The notes under the pieces: generated by a model
Seen by the model: only the letters and a program-made list of their open reading frames with translations
Databases searched by the model: none
Told to the model about the DNA's origin: nothing
Translations under genes and position numbers: made by a program
Source: Methanolobus zinderi
Lineage (GTDB): Archaea > Halobacteriota > Methanosarcinia > Methanosarcinales > Methanosarcinaceae
Direction: 5' to 3'
DNA: 64,000 bases
Assembly: GCF_013388255.1 (NCBI RefSeq)
Contig: NZ_CP058215.1
Location: 930,001 to 994,000 of the forward strand
Part shown: positions 7,701 to 17,039 of the stretch, one piece after another
Position numbering within the stretch: the stretch's first letter is position 1
Layout: the number at the start of each line of letters is the position of its first letter

Positions 7701-9215
7701 TTAACTAAAATCCGTAATGTTCAGGATCTGCTTTCTCTGTTCATGTTTTTCCGGCATATAGGGCCTTGAGAATTTCTCCTCAACGCTCTCACGATGCAGG
7801 GTATTGTAAGTACAGAAAGGTATGACCTTACCATCAGGTGTTGCATAGTGTATACCGCATTGCTGGATGCGTTCAATATCGAAGTTATACATGTCCTGAA
7901 AATGCATGGCACCAAGGAAAAGACTTTGCCGGTGGAACTGCTGTACGACATTTGATTCTCCTTCCTTCAGAACATTCAGTAACATTTTTGTGACGTTAAC
8001 ACATTTTGGCTCTCTTTCAGAATCTATAAAGCCCGGTACTTTACTCAGTACCTTACCTATTGTCAGAAGGTTCCTGCTATTATCATCAAGTTCCTCTGCT
8101 GCTTCATCAAGCATTTCCATAAAGCCCTCTACATCCACAAAATCCGTGATCGGAACGATCTTCCCGTTGTCTATGAAGAGATACGTGGCTGCTCCGCAAT
8201 GCGGATGGACTGTCATCTCAGGCAGGTTCTTATGGCGTGCCTTTGAAAGGAACCTTGAGATAGGTACTACAAAAGGTACAGGATACCAGGCATCGGCGGG
8301 AATCTCTCCCTCGGTCTGCTCCTCCACAAGTTTTGCCAGGTCAGGTATGGTTATCCTCTTTCTTTCTCTCTCTTCCTGACAGATCCTTCCAGTAAATGAG
8401 ACGGGCTGGAAATTCACACCCCTGACAACATCCCGATTCTCGGCTGCGAACCGGATTATATCTCCGACCTGATGGTCATTGACGTCCTTTGAAAGCGTGG
8501 GTACAAGGGTAATGCTACGCATTCCTGACTTTCGAGCATTCTCTATTGCCCGTAATTTAAGAGGATAGGCATTAAAGCCCCTCATCTTCATATAGGGCTC
8601 TGCGGAGGTCCCGTCAAATTGAAGATAAAGTGTCTGCATTCCGGCCTCCACGAGCTTTTTTCCGTAGGATACACTGTTGGCGAACTTGAGACCATTGGAA
8701 GCTACCTGTATCTGGACAAAACCAAGATTTCTGGCCATTTTCACAAGTTCCGGTAGATCCTCCCTGACCGTGGGTTCCCCTCCGGAGAACTGTACGGAAC
8801 AGCATGGTACAGGCTTCTGGCTCCTGAGCATAGTCATCATATCATATATCTGCTTCTGATCTGGCTCGTATATTCTGCCGGATGATCTTGCATTTGCAAA
8901 ACATACCGGACATGACATGTTACATCGGTTCGTAACATCTATGTTCGCAAGGATGGTCGTTGTCTGATGGGAGATGCACAGACCACACTGGAAAGGACAA
9001 TCGGTATTGTAATTCACGTTCGGATTTAGAAGTCCTGAGCCCTTACGTGCGAATTTTTCGAACTTTTCATACATGTCCGCATCAGACCAGTAAATATCAC
9101 GGAAACTACCATGGTCCGAACAATTCTTTTCAATTATTATTTTTCCATCTTCATTGATTAGATCAGCTTTGATCAACTGCCCGCACTTCGGGCATACCGA
9201 ATAAGTATGCTTCAG
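7701..9215 (-). CDS. Radical SAM protein, tetraether synthase (Tes)-like
   Basis: Resembles the MJ0619/Tes family, in which a radical SAM enzyme joins archaeol chains to make tetraether (GDGT) membrane lipids. It carries CPFQCGLC followed by the radical SAM motif CNMSCPVC, then FSGGEP and QFDGTS. A C-terminal domain has further Cys (HPHCGA, EPKCVN, QQCGIHYATPDG, PFCTYN) that can bind extra Fe-S clusters. The first ordinary start is TTG at 9176, but the open frame upstream encodes YSVCPKCGQ, a CxxC motif conserved at the N-terminus of this family. The frame closes at TAA 9237-9239 with no ATG or GTG. I therefore place the start at CTG 9213-9215, 8 nt after a GAGG. Family assignment is good; the lipid role is inferred. 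Confidence 0.85.
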   Translation of the reverse strand: MKHTYSVCPKCGQLIKADLINEDGKIIIEKNCSDHGSFRDIYWSDADMYEKFEKFARKGSGLLNPNVNYNTDCPFQCGLCISHQTTTILANIDVTNRCNMSCPVCFANARSSGRIYEPDQKQIYDMMTMLRSQKPVPCCSVQFSGGEPTVREDLPELVKMARNLGFVQIQVASNGLKFANSVSYGKKLVEAGMQTLYLQFDGTSAEPYMKMRGFNAYPLKLRAIENARKSGMRSITLVPTLSKDVNDHQVGDIIRFAAENRDVVRGVNFQPVSFTGRICQEERERKRITIPDLAKLVEEQTEGEIPADAWYPVPFVVPISRFLSKARHKNLPEMTVHPHCGAATYLFIDNGKIVPITDFVDVEGFMEMLDEAAEELDDNSRNLLTIGKVLSKVPGFIDSEREPKCVNVTKMLLNVLKEGESNVVQQFHRQSLFLGAMHFQDMYNFDIERIQQCGIHYATPDGKVIPFCTYNTLHRESVEEKFSRPYMPEKHEQRKQILNITDFS

Positions 9216-9648
9216 ATAAATACCCTCACAAATAAGTTATCCAACCTACAAATGAATACAGTAAACTGTTATAATTAATCTTATATATACTTTTTCAAAA
9301 CAGGGTTTCAATGAAAAATGTCTTTTCAACTCTTTTTCGATATGTAGTTCCATATATGGAGATTACTTCCTCAACTTGATTTCATATGTATATATATATC
9401 AACACTCACACATTCTTAATAGCGGGAGAGGAGCAAGGAAAGAGTAACAAAGTGTGGCATCATTGGTATAAACATGTATTGTACCAGCAAATAGCTTATG
9501 CATGTGTATATCCTTCAATCCTAACTATAACTTTCTGCGGTTTACCAATAATGCTTGTTCTCTCTCGCTATACAAATGGTCCTAAGAAAATTGGTAATAA
9601 AAAAGAATTGAAAACCTGCTTTTAGATCACAGGATTCCTGTCTTCGTT
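9216..9648. other. Intergenic, no gene seen
   Basis: AT-rich spacer upstream of the Tes-like gene. On the minus strand TATA-like runs (around 9280-9290) could serve that gene. A 79-codon frame at 9386-9625 (+) has odd composition (MYIYINTHTF start), no ribosome binding site and no recognisable protein, so I do not call it. Confidence 0.55.
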
Positions 9649-10368
9649 TCAGAATCTTCTATATCGGTTCTTTACCTGCTGTTCCTCTCCACTGGCACCC
9701 ATATAGATAAAGAACGCTATCAATATCAGCCAGAAGCTCATGAAAAGGCCTGCAAGGCCCATCAGGAATGCAAATATCTTACCGATGGTTGCAGCTTTTT
9801 CCGTCGCCTCCACAAAATCCATACGTTGTGCCAGAAATGCACGCAGTATACGGCCACCGTCCATGGGGAAGGCAGGGATGAGATTGAACAGTCCCAGTAT
9901 TATATTTATGTAACCCAGTATAAAGATCATCAGGAACAGTCCCCCTCCATCCGAAAAGGATGCAGGCGGGTTGAAAAGGGAAGTAAAAGCTAACAGCACA
10001 ATTCCGATGATAATGCTTGAAAGCGGTCCCACAAATGCCATCTTTGCCTCTTTTGAGGGCTCATGCAACTCTTCTTTCATTGATGAAACCCCGCCTATCA
10101 GGTAGAGAGTTATCTCGCTGATACTACCTCCATATCTCAGAGAGAAATAAGAGTGGGCTAGCTCATGTATCAATACTGAAACAAAGAGCAGGATTGCTGT
10201 TAAAAGTGACAGTGAATATTTCAGGATTGTTGACTCGACTCCCGCAAAACCAAAAGGTTCCGGCTGTATGGCAAAGATCCATGCAAAGAAGGGTAATACC
10301 AGTAAAAAAGAAATGTGTATCTTAATGGGTATACCAAGTATCCTTGCAATCTGAAGTGAATTATTCAT
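9649..10368 (-). CDS. Site-2 protease family (M50) zinc metalloprotease
   Basis: Integral membrane protease of 239 residues of the SpoIVFB/archaeal S2P type, which cuts transmembrane helices of regulators or other substrates. Zinc motif HELAH (His68, Glu69, His72) lies in one TM helix and the second zinc ligand motif FPMDGGR lies in a later helix after NLIPA. About six hydrophobic segments are visible. No CBS domains follow, so this is the short form. It sits alone on the strand before the LLM-class gene, 72 bp away. The substrate is unknown. Confidence 0.88.
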   Translation of the reverse strand: MNNSLQIARILGIPIKIHISFLLVLPFFAWIFAIQPEPFGFAGVESTILKYSLSLLTAILLFVSVLIHELAHSYFSLRYGGSISEITLYLIGGVSSMKEELHEPSKEAKMAFVGPLSSIIIGIVLLAFTSLFNPPASFSDGGGLFLMIFILGYINIILGLFNLIPAFPMDGGRILRAFLAQRMDFVEATEKAATIGKIFAFLMGLAGLFMSFWLILIAFFIYMGASGEEQQVKNRYRRF

Positions 10369-10440
10369 TAGATCTCCCCTTTTGTTTTAAAATTGTTTTT
10401 CAGTTAAAATCTCTATTATTTTTTTGATTATTACTTATAT

Positions 10441-11427
10441 TTACCGCAGATGCGGTAAGACATCTTTCCCATAGTTTTTGATGAACTCAAGTTCATCGGG
10501 ACCTGCATAGTGGAAGTACAGATGAGTGTATCCTGCATCTATGAACTGCCGGGCATAGCTGATATGATCTTCCGGATCGGAGGATATACATGCATTCTGT
10601 CGGATAAAATCATCTCCTATAACCGCACCATTTTCGGCTGACATTACAGGAGTATATATCCTATTCAGGAAGAGGGCCGGTACCATCGAACCTGCCCAGT
10701 ACTTATGCAGGTTTTCAACGGATTCTTCAAGCTTGTCCCCGTAAGCAACTGTCAGCTCCACTGCCTTTGGCATGCTTTCAATATCTTTACCGGCTCTTCG
10801 TGCTCCGTTTTCGAATTTCGAGAGTATTTGCTTGTATTTCTTCATTCCGGAACCACCGACAGTGATCAGGCCATCTCCATTGTATCCTGCGAACTGGGCG
10901 CTTTCCGGCACCATTGATGAGAAATATATGGGAATATCCTCCGCAGGCAATGTATAGAGCTTCGCAGCACGGGTGCAATAGTAATCACCTTCAAAGTTTA
11001 CCTTCTCACCTGTCCAGAGTTCCCGTATGAGTTTTACCGCTTCTTCAAGCATATGCTGTCTTTCATCAAACTCCGGCCACTCACATGTTACGGGATATTC
11101 ATTCAGGGCTTCTCCGGTACCCACAGCCAGGTATGTACGTCCCCCGGCAAGTGATGACACTGTTGCTGTTGCCTGGGCAATGATCGCAGGATTATATCGT
11201 AAGATCGGACATGTAAGACCGGTTCCAAGCTCTATCTTTTTAGTGCTTGCTGCTGCGGCTCCAAGCCACGTCCATGTAAAGCAGGACTGTCCCTGCTCAC
11301 TCCACGGGTGGAAATGGTCACTTACATCTATACTATCAAAGCCGTTGTTCTCAGCAGCTATTACCTGTCTGAGCATTTCCGATGGTGTATACTGTTCCGG
11401 TGCTATCTTAAAACCTAATTTCAGCAA
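10441..11427 (-). CDS. LLM-class, probably F420-dependent oxidoreductase
   Basis: A 328-residue TIM-barrel protein of the bacterial-luciferase-like family, close to the F420-dependent glucose-6-phosphate dehydrogenase-like branch. Seen: LGFKIAPEQYTPSEML at the N-terminus, VSDHFHPW (residues 36-43, cofactor/substrate region), ELGTGLTCPILRYNPA, TYLAVGTGEALNEY, and IYFSSMVPESAQFAGYNGDG. In a methanogen the hydride carrier is almost certainly coenzyme F420. The substrate cannot be named from sequence. No partner gene lies close by on this strand except the M50 protease downstream. Confidence 0.85.
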   Translation of the reverse strand: MLKLGFKIAPEQYTPSEMLRQVIAAENNGFDSIDVSDHFHPWSEQGQSCFTWTWLGAAAASTKKIELGTGLTCPILRYNPAIIAQATATVSSLAGGRTYLAVGTGEALNEYPVTCEWPEFDERQHMLEEAVKLIRELWTGEKVNFEGDYYCTRAAKLYTLPAEDIPIYFSSMVPESAQFAGYNGDGLITVGGSGMKKYKQILSKFENGARRAGKDIESMPKAVELTVAYGDKLEESVENLHKYWAGSMVPALFLNRIYTPVMSAENGAVIGDDFIRQNACISSDPEDHISYARQFIDAGYTHLYFHYAGPDELEFIKNYGKDVLPHLR

Positions 11428-11580
11428 ATCTGATCCCCACTTTAACTTAACCTATGCTAATATTGAAGTCGACTGTATTTAAGATTTGAGTAAAACCGGA
11501 TAAATAAACTTCTTAGAACAATCTGCAAATGTATAAGTACCCAGAGACTGAATTTATTATCAAAAGGAGACAGATAATCT

Positions 11581-11763
11581 ATGAGCATAGTTGAAACATC
11601 CTGGGCATTATTAACCCTTATCTCTGAGATCTGGGTTATATACGATCTGTTCACATACAACAGATCGATGAGTGCATTGACGAAGCTGATCTGGATCATC
11701 GTTGTTCTGGTACTCGGAATAATAGGTGTTGTTCTATATTATTTCCTTGGAAGGAAAAGATAA
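11581..11763 (+). CDS. Small two-TM membrane protein, PLDc_N-like
   Basis: 60 residues: a first TM helix (ETSWALLTLISEIWVIYDLF), a short loop, and a second TM helix (LTKLIWIIVVLVLGIIGVVLYYFLG) ending in RKR. The pattern W-I-x-V-x-x-x-x-G-x-x-x-Y resembles the phospholipase D N-terminal (PLDc_N) membrane domain, found alone in many small proteins. AGGAGAC lies about 11 nt before the ATG. It is followed after 82 bp by the polyprenol-kinase-like gene on the same strand. Function unknown. Confidence 0.75.
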   Translation: MSIVETSWALLTLISEIWVIYDLFTYNRSMSALTKLIWIIVVLVLGIIGVVLYYFLGRKR

Positions 11764-11845
11764 TTTAAAAGATGGCAGGTTCATTCCGAAATGATCCTGT
11801 CAATACGGATTTGATCGTTAAGACCTTTCTGGAAAGCTGTAAGAT

Positions 11846-12478
11846 ATGGATGATAAAGAGGCATTCCTGACCGGTGAATTCCTTCGCCAGCTTATACATA
11901 TACTTACGGGCATCGTTTTTATTTTAATCATCTCCTTTTCAGGAGACAACGCAGCATTAGTTTTTTTTGTCATCCTTCTTGCATTGACCCTTTTCTCAAT
12001 TCTGGTTACAGGCTTGGATGATACTGAAAAGTCGCCCCGTCTCGTCCGCAAGCTGGAAAGGTCAAAAAAACAAAAGATCAAATTCCAGGGAACGATCCTG
12101 CTACTCTCAGGGGTATTTGTGACCTTGATACTGTTTCCAGTGGAAATCGTTTATGCTTCCGTAGCAATAGTCACCTTTGGAGATTCCATTGCGACGATCG
12201 TGGGAACATCAATTGGCAGACATAAATTACCCTATTCGGATAAGAAAAGCCTTGAAGGAACGTTCAGCGGCTTAATTGTTGCTTTCCTGGTTGCAATGCT
12301 CTTTGTCACACCTTTTCAGGCCTTTATCGGTTCACTGGGCGGGATGTTCATGGAGAGTGCGATCAGCATGCGGACTATTAAAAGAGCGAATATTATGTCG
12401 GTGATCAGGTTCTTTATCAATGACAATTTCCTGATTCCTATATTCTCATCTGCTCTGATGTTCTATGCAGTCATATAA
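11846..12478 (+). CDS. DGK1/SEC59-type CTP-dependent lipid (dolichol/phytol) kinase-like protein
   Basis: A 210-residue integral membrane protein with about six TM segments. The signature TFGDSIATIVGTSIGRHKLP followed by SDKKSLEGTFSG matches the CTP-using diacylglycerol/polyprenol/phytol kinase family, related to phosphatidate cytidylyltransferases. A role in phosphorylating an isoprenoid alcohol for lipid or glycan-carrier recycling is inference. The gene converges on the MgtC/DUF4010 gene with only 3 bp between the stop codons. Confidence 0.82.
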   Translation: MDDKEAFLTGEFLRQLIHILTGIVFILIISFSGDNAALVFFVILLALTLFSILVTGLDDTEKSPRLVRKLERSKKQKIKFQGTILLLSGVFVTLILFPVEIVYASVAIVTFGDSIATIVGTSIGRHKLPYSDKKSLEGTFSGLIVAFLVAMLFVTPFQAFIGSLGGMFMESAISMRTIKRANIMSVIRFFINDNFLIPIFSSALMFYAVI

Positions 12479-12481
12479 TTT

Positions 12482-13786
12482 TCAGATAATCAGCTCTGTA
12501 AATGTGTTCAGATAATAACCCCATCCAAGAAAAACAAGTAATCCCAGAATGGTAACCAGAACAAAATAAAATACTGTTTTTCGGAAAAGCTCAGTTGCAC
12601 CGGTTACCTTCATGTAGAATGGTTTGGACAACGTACTGATTATACCCGCGAGAACAGCAGTTTCGGCTGCCGTAATATAGGAAACCTTTCCTGCAATTGC
12701 CAGTGAGGCCATGGAAGCTGTCACAGCCGAGCTGCTTGCAATACCCCCTATGGCTGTAGCGTATGTTCCCAGGGATCCCCCGATAGAATTTGTGATATTC
12801 GCTATTATCAGTATTACAGTGAAAAGAGCACCGAACTTCAGGGCAGGCACGATGGCAAAAGGAGAATTGAGCTCTACAGTTTCATCGGTATCCTGCATGT
12901 TCCCTGTTCTGCGGACAAGAAGGAAAGTGGCTGCGGACATCACCAAAAAAGGTGGCAGCATCAGAAGGGGCATCCTTCCCGAAGGATCTATTAGGAAAGC
13001 TATAACAAGATCTCTTATTGTCATAGAGATTATGGTCAGCAGAGCACCCACGTACACATGTTCTAGCAATGCTGGTTTTTTCTTTGAGATGTTTGACAGG
13101 GAAATAATAGAAGCCACACTGCTTGCCAGACCTCCCAGAAAACCTGAATATGGTATTCCTCCTTTTGTGCCCGTTCTTTTCAGGAGTACATAACTTACGA
13201 AACTGACCGCTGATACGAGTACTATGATAAGTATCACAGACTTGAGGCTGACAACATCATATACCGGCTCATCCGGAACTATAGGATATAATATGAAAGC
13301 AAGGGCAATAAATTGCAATGCATCGATTATGTCTCTTTGTGCCAGACTGCCTGCCAGGGTGTGGAGAGGTTTTTTTTCGACCAGAAGGGCTGTAATGACC
13401 ACAGCAATGATCAGAGCTATCTGGAAAAATTCCTCCGCTACCAGTATTCCCAACAGATAAGTGGAAAAAAGTGCGACTGCACTTGTAAAACCTGATCTGT
13501 TCTCGACAAGATGTACTTCGTATATAAGGAAGAGACAATAAACGGCAACAAAGAGTGTTGTGATCAGAAGTATGTCATATCCTATGTAATCCGACAGGAA
13601 AGCGGCAGTAGTTCCCAGTATACAGGTAATTGTAAATGTTCTGACTCCTGCAAAAATTCTCTTATCGGACCTCCAGCTCTCCCTTTCAAGGCCTATGAGG
13701 ATACCAATTAGCAGTGAAAGACCGATTTTCTTTAAAGCATCAAGCAAAAAGGGATCCAGGCCGAGGGTTGTTGTAGTCGGTATCAT
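12482..13786 (-). CDS. MgtC/SapB family membrane protein with DUF4010 domain
   Basis: A 434-residue protein with about twelve TM helices. The N-terminal MgtC domain carries LLIGILIGLERE (residues 24-35) and the conserved Arg after AGVRTFTI. The C-terminal DUF4010 half carries GGLASSVASIISLS and GGIASSSAVTASMASLA. MgtC-type proteins are linked to Mg2+ limitation and membrane-potential control in bacteria; the substrate of the archaeal long form is unknown. The start is ATG 13786. It is divergent from the cotransporter gene, with 210 bp between them. Confidence 0.88.
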   Translation of the reverse strand: MIPTTTTLGLDPFLLDALKKIGLSLLIGILIGLERESWRSDKRIFAGVRTFTITCILGTTAAFLSDYIGYDILLITTLFVAVYCLFLIYEVHLVENRSGFTSAVALFSTYLLGILVAEEFFQIALIIAVVITALLVEKKPLHTLAGSLAQRDIIDALQFIALAFILYPIVPDEPVYDVVSLKSVILIIVLVSAVSFVSYVLLKRTGTKGGIPYSGFLGGLASSVASIISLSNISKKKPALLEHVYVGALLTIISMTIRDLVIAFLIDPSGRMPLLMLPPFLVMSAATFLLVRRTGNMQDTDETVELNSPFAIVPALKFGALFTVILIIANITNSIGGSLGTYATAIGGIASSSAVTASMASLAIAGKVSYITAAETAVLAGIISTLSKPFYMKVTGATELFRKTVFYFVLVTILGLLVFLGWGYYLNTFTELII

Positions 13787-13996
13787 ATCTTCTCTGAATG
13801 AGTTTATCCGGTCTCCCAGAGATGTTCCGGGAATTTCAACAGGAGGTCGATGCTACCATATGTATGCTATTTATCCATGTATAGCGATATCATTTAGAAT
13901 AACTATAGGCTCTTACCTTAAACCAGATAAAGATTTCCCGCTCTGGCTAGGAAACGGTTATATATTCTAAATAAAGAGATTTACTGGGGTTTCCTC

Positions 13997-16240
13997 ATGG
14001 GTACAAATGACAATGGTCCTTCGGGTAATGAGACACTGCAGGAGAAGGTTGAAGAACAGAAAGGTATCGTACCCGGGAAAAAGCTTTTCGGAACGATCGA
14101 GGGCGTGTTTATCCCGACACTGCTGACGATCCTCGGCGTGATCATGTACCTGCGAGAGGGCTGGGTTGTCGGTAACGCAGGTCTTTTAGGAGCATGGCTG
14201 ATCATACTTCTCTCCTTTAGCATCACACTTGCCACGGGTCTTTCCCTCTCTTCCATTACCACAAATATCAGGATCGGTGCCGGAGGTGCCTTTTCCATAA
14301 TATCCCAGTCCCTTGGCCTTGAAGTGGGAGGGAGTATCGGAATCCCTCTTTATCTTTCCCAGACCCTTGCAGTGGCAATGTACATATTTGGTTTCCGTGC
14401 AGGCTGGCTCTGGATATTTCCGGACCATCCGGCTATAGTTGTGGATTTTGCAGCTTTTGCAATCCTTTTCGTCGTCGCATATATCAGCGCATCCCTGGCT
14501 TTCAGGATCCAGTATGTCATCCTGGCGATCATCATTTCATCTTTCATCTCGATCATCTGGGCTGCTTACGGAGGATCCATGCAGGAACCCATCACGTGGT
14601 GGGGCTCTTTTCCGGGTTCTCCTGAGAACGGATTTGCAGGTATAGGTTTCTGGGGTGTCTTTGCCGTATTCTTCCCGGCAGCCACAGGTATCATGGCAGG
14701 TGCGAACATGTCGGGTGAGCTTAAAAATCCCCGGAAAAGCATACCTCTTGGCACACTCTTAGCCATTGTCATAAGTCTTGTCATATACATGTTGCTGGCA
14801 TTCTGGCTGGCAACATCAGCAACCAGTGATGAACTGGTGAGCAATTATACAATCATGGCCGAAAAGGCTGCATGGGGACAGCTGATCGTTGCAGGCCTGC
14901 TCGGGGCCACATTTTCATCCGCTCTTTCGTCAATAGTGGGTGCGCCGCGTATCCTGCAGGCCCTTGGAGATCACAAGATACTCCCGGGAAGTGACTGGCT
15001 GGCAAAAAGATCAAGTTCTGGAGAGCCAAGAAATGCAATGATACTGACAGGGATCATAGTTTTTCTGGCATTATTGATGAGAAGCCTGAATGCGATCGCT
15101 CCCCTGATAGCTATGTTCTTCCTGATGACCTATGCAATGATCAATATAGTGGTATTGATAGAACAGAATCTTCAATTGGTCAGTTTCAGACCGCTTTTCA
15201 GGATTCCCAAGGCGGTTTCTTTTATAGGGGCGTTCGGCTGTGTTCTTGTAATGTTCATAGTGAATCCCATATTCAGCCTGTTTGCTGTCGTGATTGTAGT
15301 GGTTATCCACGGTTATCTGCTTGAGAAACATCTTAAGGCACCTTTCGGGGATGTCCGCAGCGGTCTTTTTGTGGCGATCGCGGAATGGGCTGCAAAGCAA
15401 AGTAACAAGATGGCTCCCTCAAATGAGCGGACCTGGAAAGCCAATCTTCTGGTACCTGTGGAAGATCCGAACATTCTCACGGGTGCTTTCAATTTCCTGA
15501 AAGATATCACCTATCCGAAGGGCTCCATCAAGATACTTGGTCTTTCTGGAAGAGTGGATGAGAAAAAACTGACATCGCGTTTAATTGACCTGACCTCTTC
15601 CTTCAGGAAGAAGGGAGTTTTCTCTTCCTGGACGATCATCGATACCGAAAGTTTCGAAGAGAACCTTGTGGCGGGAATGGAGGCTTTGAGTGGTTCTTTC
15701 TTCAGACCCGGGATACTTTTTATTAACATGGATAGCTTTGAGGGTCACGACGATAAGGTGAGGACTGTGATCCAGAAAGCCTCACAACGCAATATCGGGG
15801 TATTGTTACTGGCTATTCACCGCAATGCAGCCTTTGGAAGAATGAGTTCCATTAATCTGTGGATAGATGACCGCAGTCCGGACTGGGATGTAAGCATGGA
15901 CCTTGGTAATCAGGACCTTGAAATCCTGATATCCTATAAGCTCAAAAAGAACTGGGGTGCCTCACTGAGGATGATCACCAATGTGCGGGAGAAATACAAT
16001 GTTTACAAGGCCGAGGAATATCTGGAGAACCTCGCTGAGATCGCAAGGATACCCAACGTACAGAACAAAGTCATGCTTGGTGATCTGAAATCCAATATAT
16101 CAAGAGCTCCTCAGGCCTCTCTGAATGTGTTCAGCCTGGACACTGAACCGGATTTTGATCTTATTCGAAATATAGTTGAAGAGACCGGATCCTCATGTTT
16201 GTTTGCACTGGATTCCGGGGAAGAGAATGCATTAGCTTGA
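13997..16240 (+). CDS. Cation-chloride cotransporter-like permease (SLC12/APC superfamily)
   Basis: 747 residues. The cytoplasmic N-terminus leads into TM1 with LFGTIEGVFIPTLLTILGVIMYLREGWVVG, the hallmark of SLC12 transporters. About twelve TM helices run to residue 455, including IMAGANMSGELKNPRKSIPLGT (TM6 region). The C-terminal soluble domain of about 280 residues is the SLC12 cytoplasmic domain. The family moves Na+/K+ with Cl- or, in some archaeal members, amino acids. With TrkH, MgtC, MscS and the P-type ATPase nearby, a role in ion/volume balance is likely. Ion specificity is not provable here. Confidence 0.9.
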   Translation: MGTNDNGPSGNETLQEKVEEQKGIVPGKKLFGTIEGVFIPTLLTILGVIMYLREGWVVGNAGLLGAWLIILLSFSITLATGLSLSSITTNIRIGAGGAFSIISQSLGLEVGGSIGIPLYLSQTLAVAMYIFGFRAGWLWIFPDHPAIVVDFAAFAILFVVAYISASLAFRIQYVILAIIISSFISIIWAAYGGSMQEPITWWGSFPGSPENGFAGIGFWGVFAVFFPAATGIMAGANMSGELKNPRKSIPLGTLLAIVISLVIYMLLAFWLATSATSDELVSNYTIMAEKAAWGQLIVAGLLGATFSSALSSIVGAPRILQALGDHKILPGSDWLAKRSSSGEPRNAMILTGIIVFLALLMRSLNAIAPLIAMFFLMTYAMINIVVLIEQNLQLVSFRPLFRIPKAVSFIGAFGCVLVMFIVNPIFSLFAVVIVVVIHGYLLEKHLKAPFGDVRSGLFVAIAEWAAKQSNKMAPSNERTWKANLLVPVEDPNILTGAFNFLKDITYPKGSIKILGLSGRVDEKKLTSRLIDLTSSFRKKGVFSSWTIIDTESFEENLVAGMEALSGSFFRPGILFINMDSFEGHDDKVRTVIQKASQRNIGVLLLAIHRNAAFGRMSSINLWIDDRSPDWDVSMDLGNQDLEILISYKLKKNWGASLRMITNVREKYNVYKAEEYLENLAEIARIPNVQNKVMLGDLKSNISRAPQASLNVFSLDTEPDFDLIRNIVEETGSSCLFALDSGEENALA

Positions 16241-16348
16241 ATTGATAGTATGATAACTAATCAAAATAAACTATCGAAATACACTGTGAATATGACGGAT
16301 GGTTTAGTGCATGCTGTTTTTCATAACTGTTATTTCAACATGATAAAG

Positions 16349-16388
16349 TATAAAAGTGAATAATACCTAAAATCTAATGGGGAGTGAT
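16349..16388 (+). promoter_or_regulatory. TATA box and ribosome binding site of the 26-aa membrane peptide gene
   Basis: TATAAAAGT (16349-16357) is followed about 25 nt later by GGGGAGTGATC (16379-16389), a near-perfect Shine-Dalgarno, 6 nt before the ATG at 16395. The leader would be about 20 nt long. Confidence 0.55.
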
Positions 16389-16394
16389 CAAAGA

Positions 16395-16475
16395 ATGCTT
16401 GAATGGATAATCAGGGTCCTTGTAGCTCTGATAATTATTGTGATTTTGTGGCAGATCCTGATGTTTCTGCTCTAA
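16395..16475 (+). CDS. 26-residue single-TM membrane peptide
   Basis: A short frame reading MLEWIIRV, then VALIIIVILWQ, then ILMFLL and TAA: essentially one transmembrane helix with one Arg near the N-terminus. The near-consensus ribosome binding site GGGGAGTGATC and a TATA box at normal spacing support expression. It lies 154 bp downstream of the cotransporter gene. The family is not recognised. It could be a small regulator of a neighbouring transporter, but nothing proves this. Confidence 0.6.
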   Translation: MLEWIIRVLVALIIIVILWQILMFLL

Positions 16476-16669
16476 GACAGGAGTGGTGTCTGAAAGATAT
16501 CCTGCTTACCGGGGGATATGTGTGGTTGAGACATTCCGGTAATATTATGGAGGTAACAAAAGTAATAGGAATGAATGATTGAAATAAATGTATAATAACT
16601 GAGTATTCTTTTTTAAAAGCGTTTTCAAAACTCCGGATGTAAATTATTAGTTTATTTCTTCACGACTTT

Positions 16670-16882
16670 TCATTTCAAGCTTATAATCCATGAGTTGCTA
16701 TTCTTCTGCATGCATATCTTATCTTCTCTTGCAAGCCAGCCAAGTGCCATAAAAACCATCTGTGATTCAAAACCATTTTCTTTGAAATTCTTTTTTATAC
16801 CTGCCAGATTGGATTCTCCCTTCTCAAGCAATCTGTAGACCTGGCCTGCCGCCTGTCCTATATTCAAACATACTTCATCCAT
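16670..16882 (-). CDS. Small winged-helix protein (DUF2582-like)
   Basis: 70 residues from the ATG at 16882, which has GAGGTGG 6 nt upstream; the frame reaches 17 codons further up but that part looks non-coding. The sequence IGQAAGQVYRLLEKGE, then FESQMVFMALGWLAREDKI, matches the small wHTH domain proteins of methanogens and Bacteroidetes (DUF2582). It may be a DNA-binding regulator, though the family is not characterised. It is the last gene after the glycogen operon, 158 bp downstream of the debranching-enzyme gene. Confidence 0.75.
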   Translation of the reverse strand: MDEVCLNIGQAAGQVYRLLEKGESNLAGIKKNFKENGFESQMVFMALGWLAREDKICMQKNSNSWIISLK

Positions 16883-17039
16883 AGAGCCACCTCGCAGGTT
16901 GTTCACAGGTCGAGAACCAGATGAATCTGACATCTATTTACACATCCTCAGTCGTGTTAAAATGCTGAAACTTTATTTTACCCACGATCTTTCCAGCCTG
17001 CCCGAACAACCCGTTGTTAAAAAAGAACACTTTCACCTT

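Noticed and set aside
9386-9625. 79-codon frame in the Tes-M50 spacer
   Set aside because: Biased composition, no ribosome binding site, no recognisable similarity.
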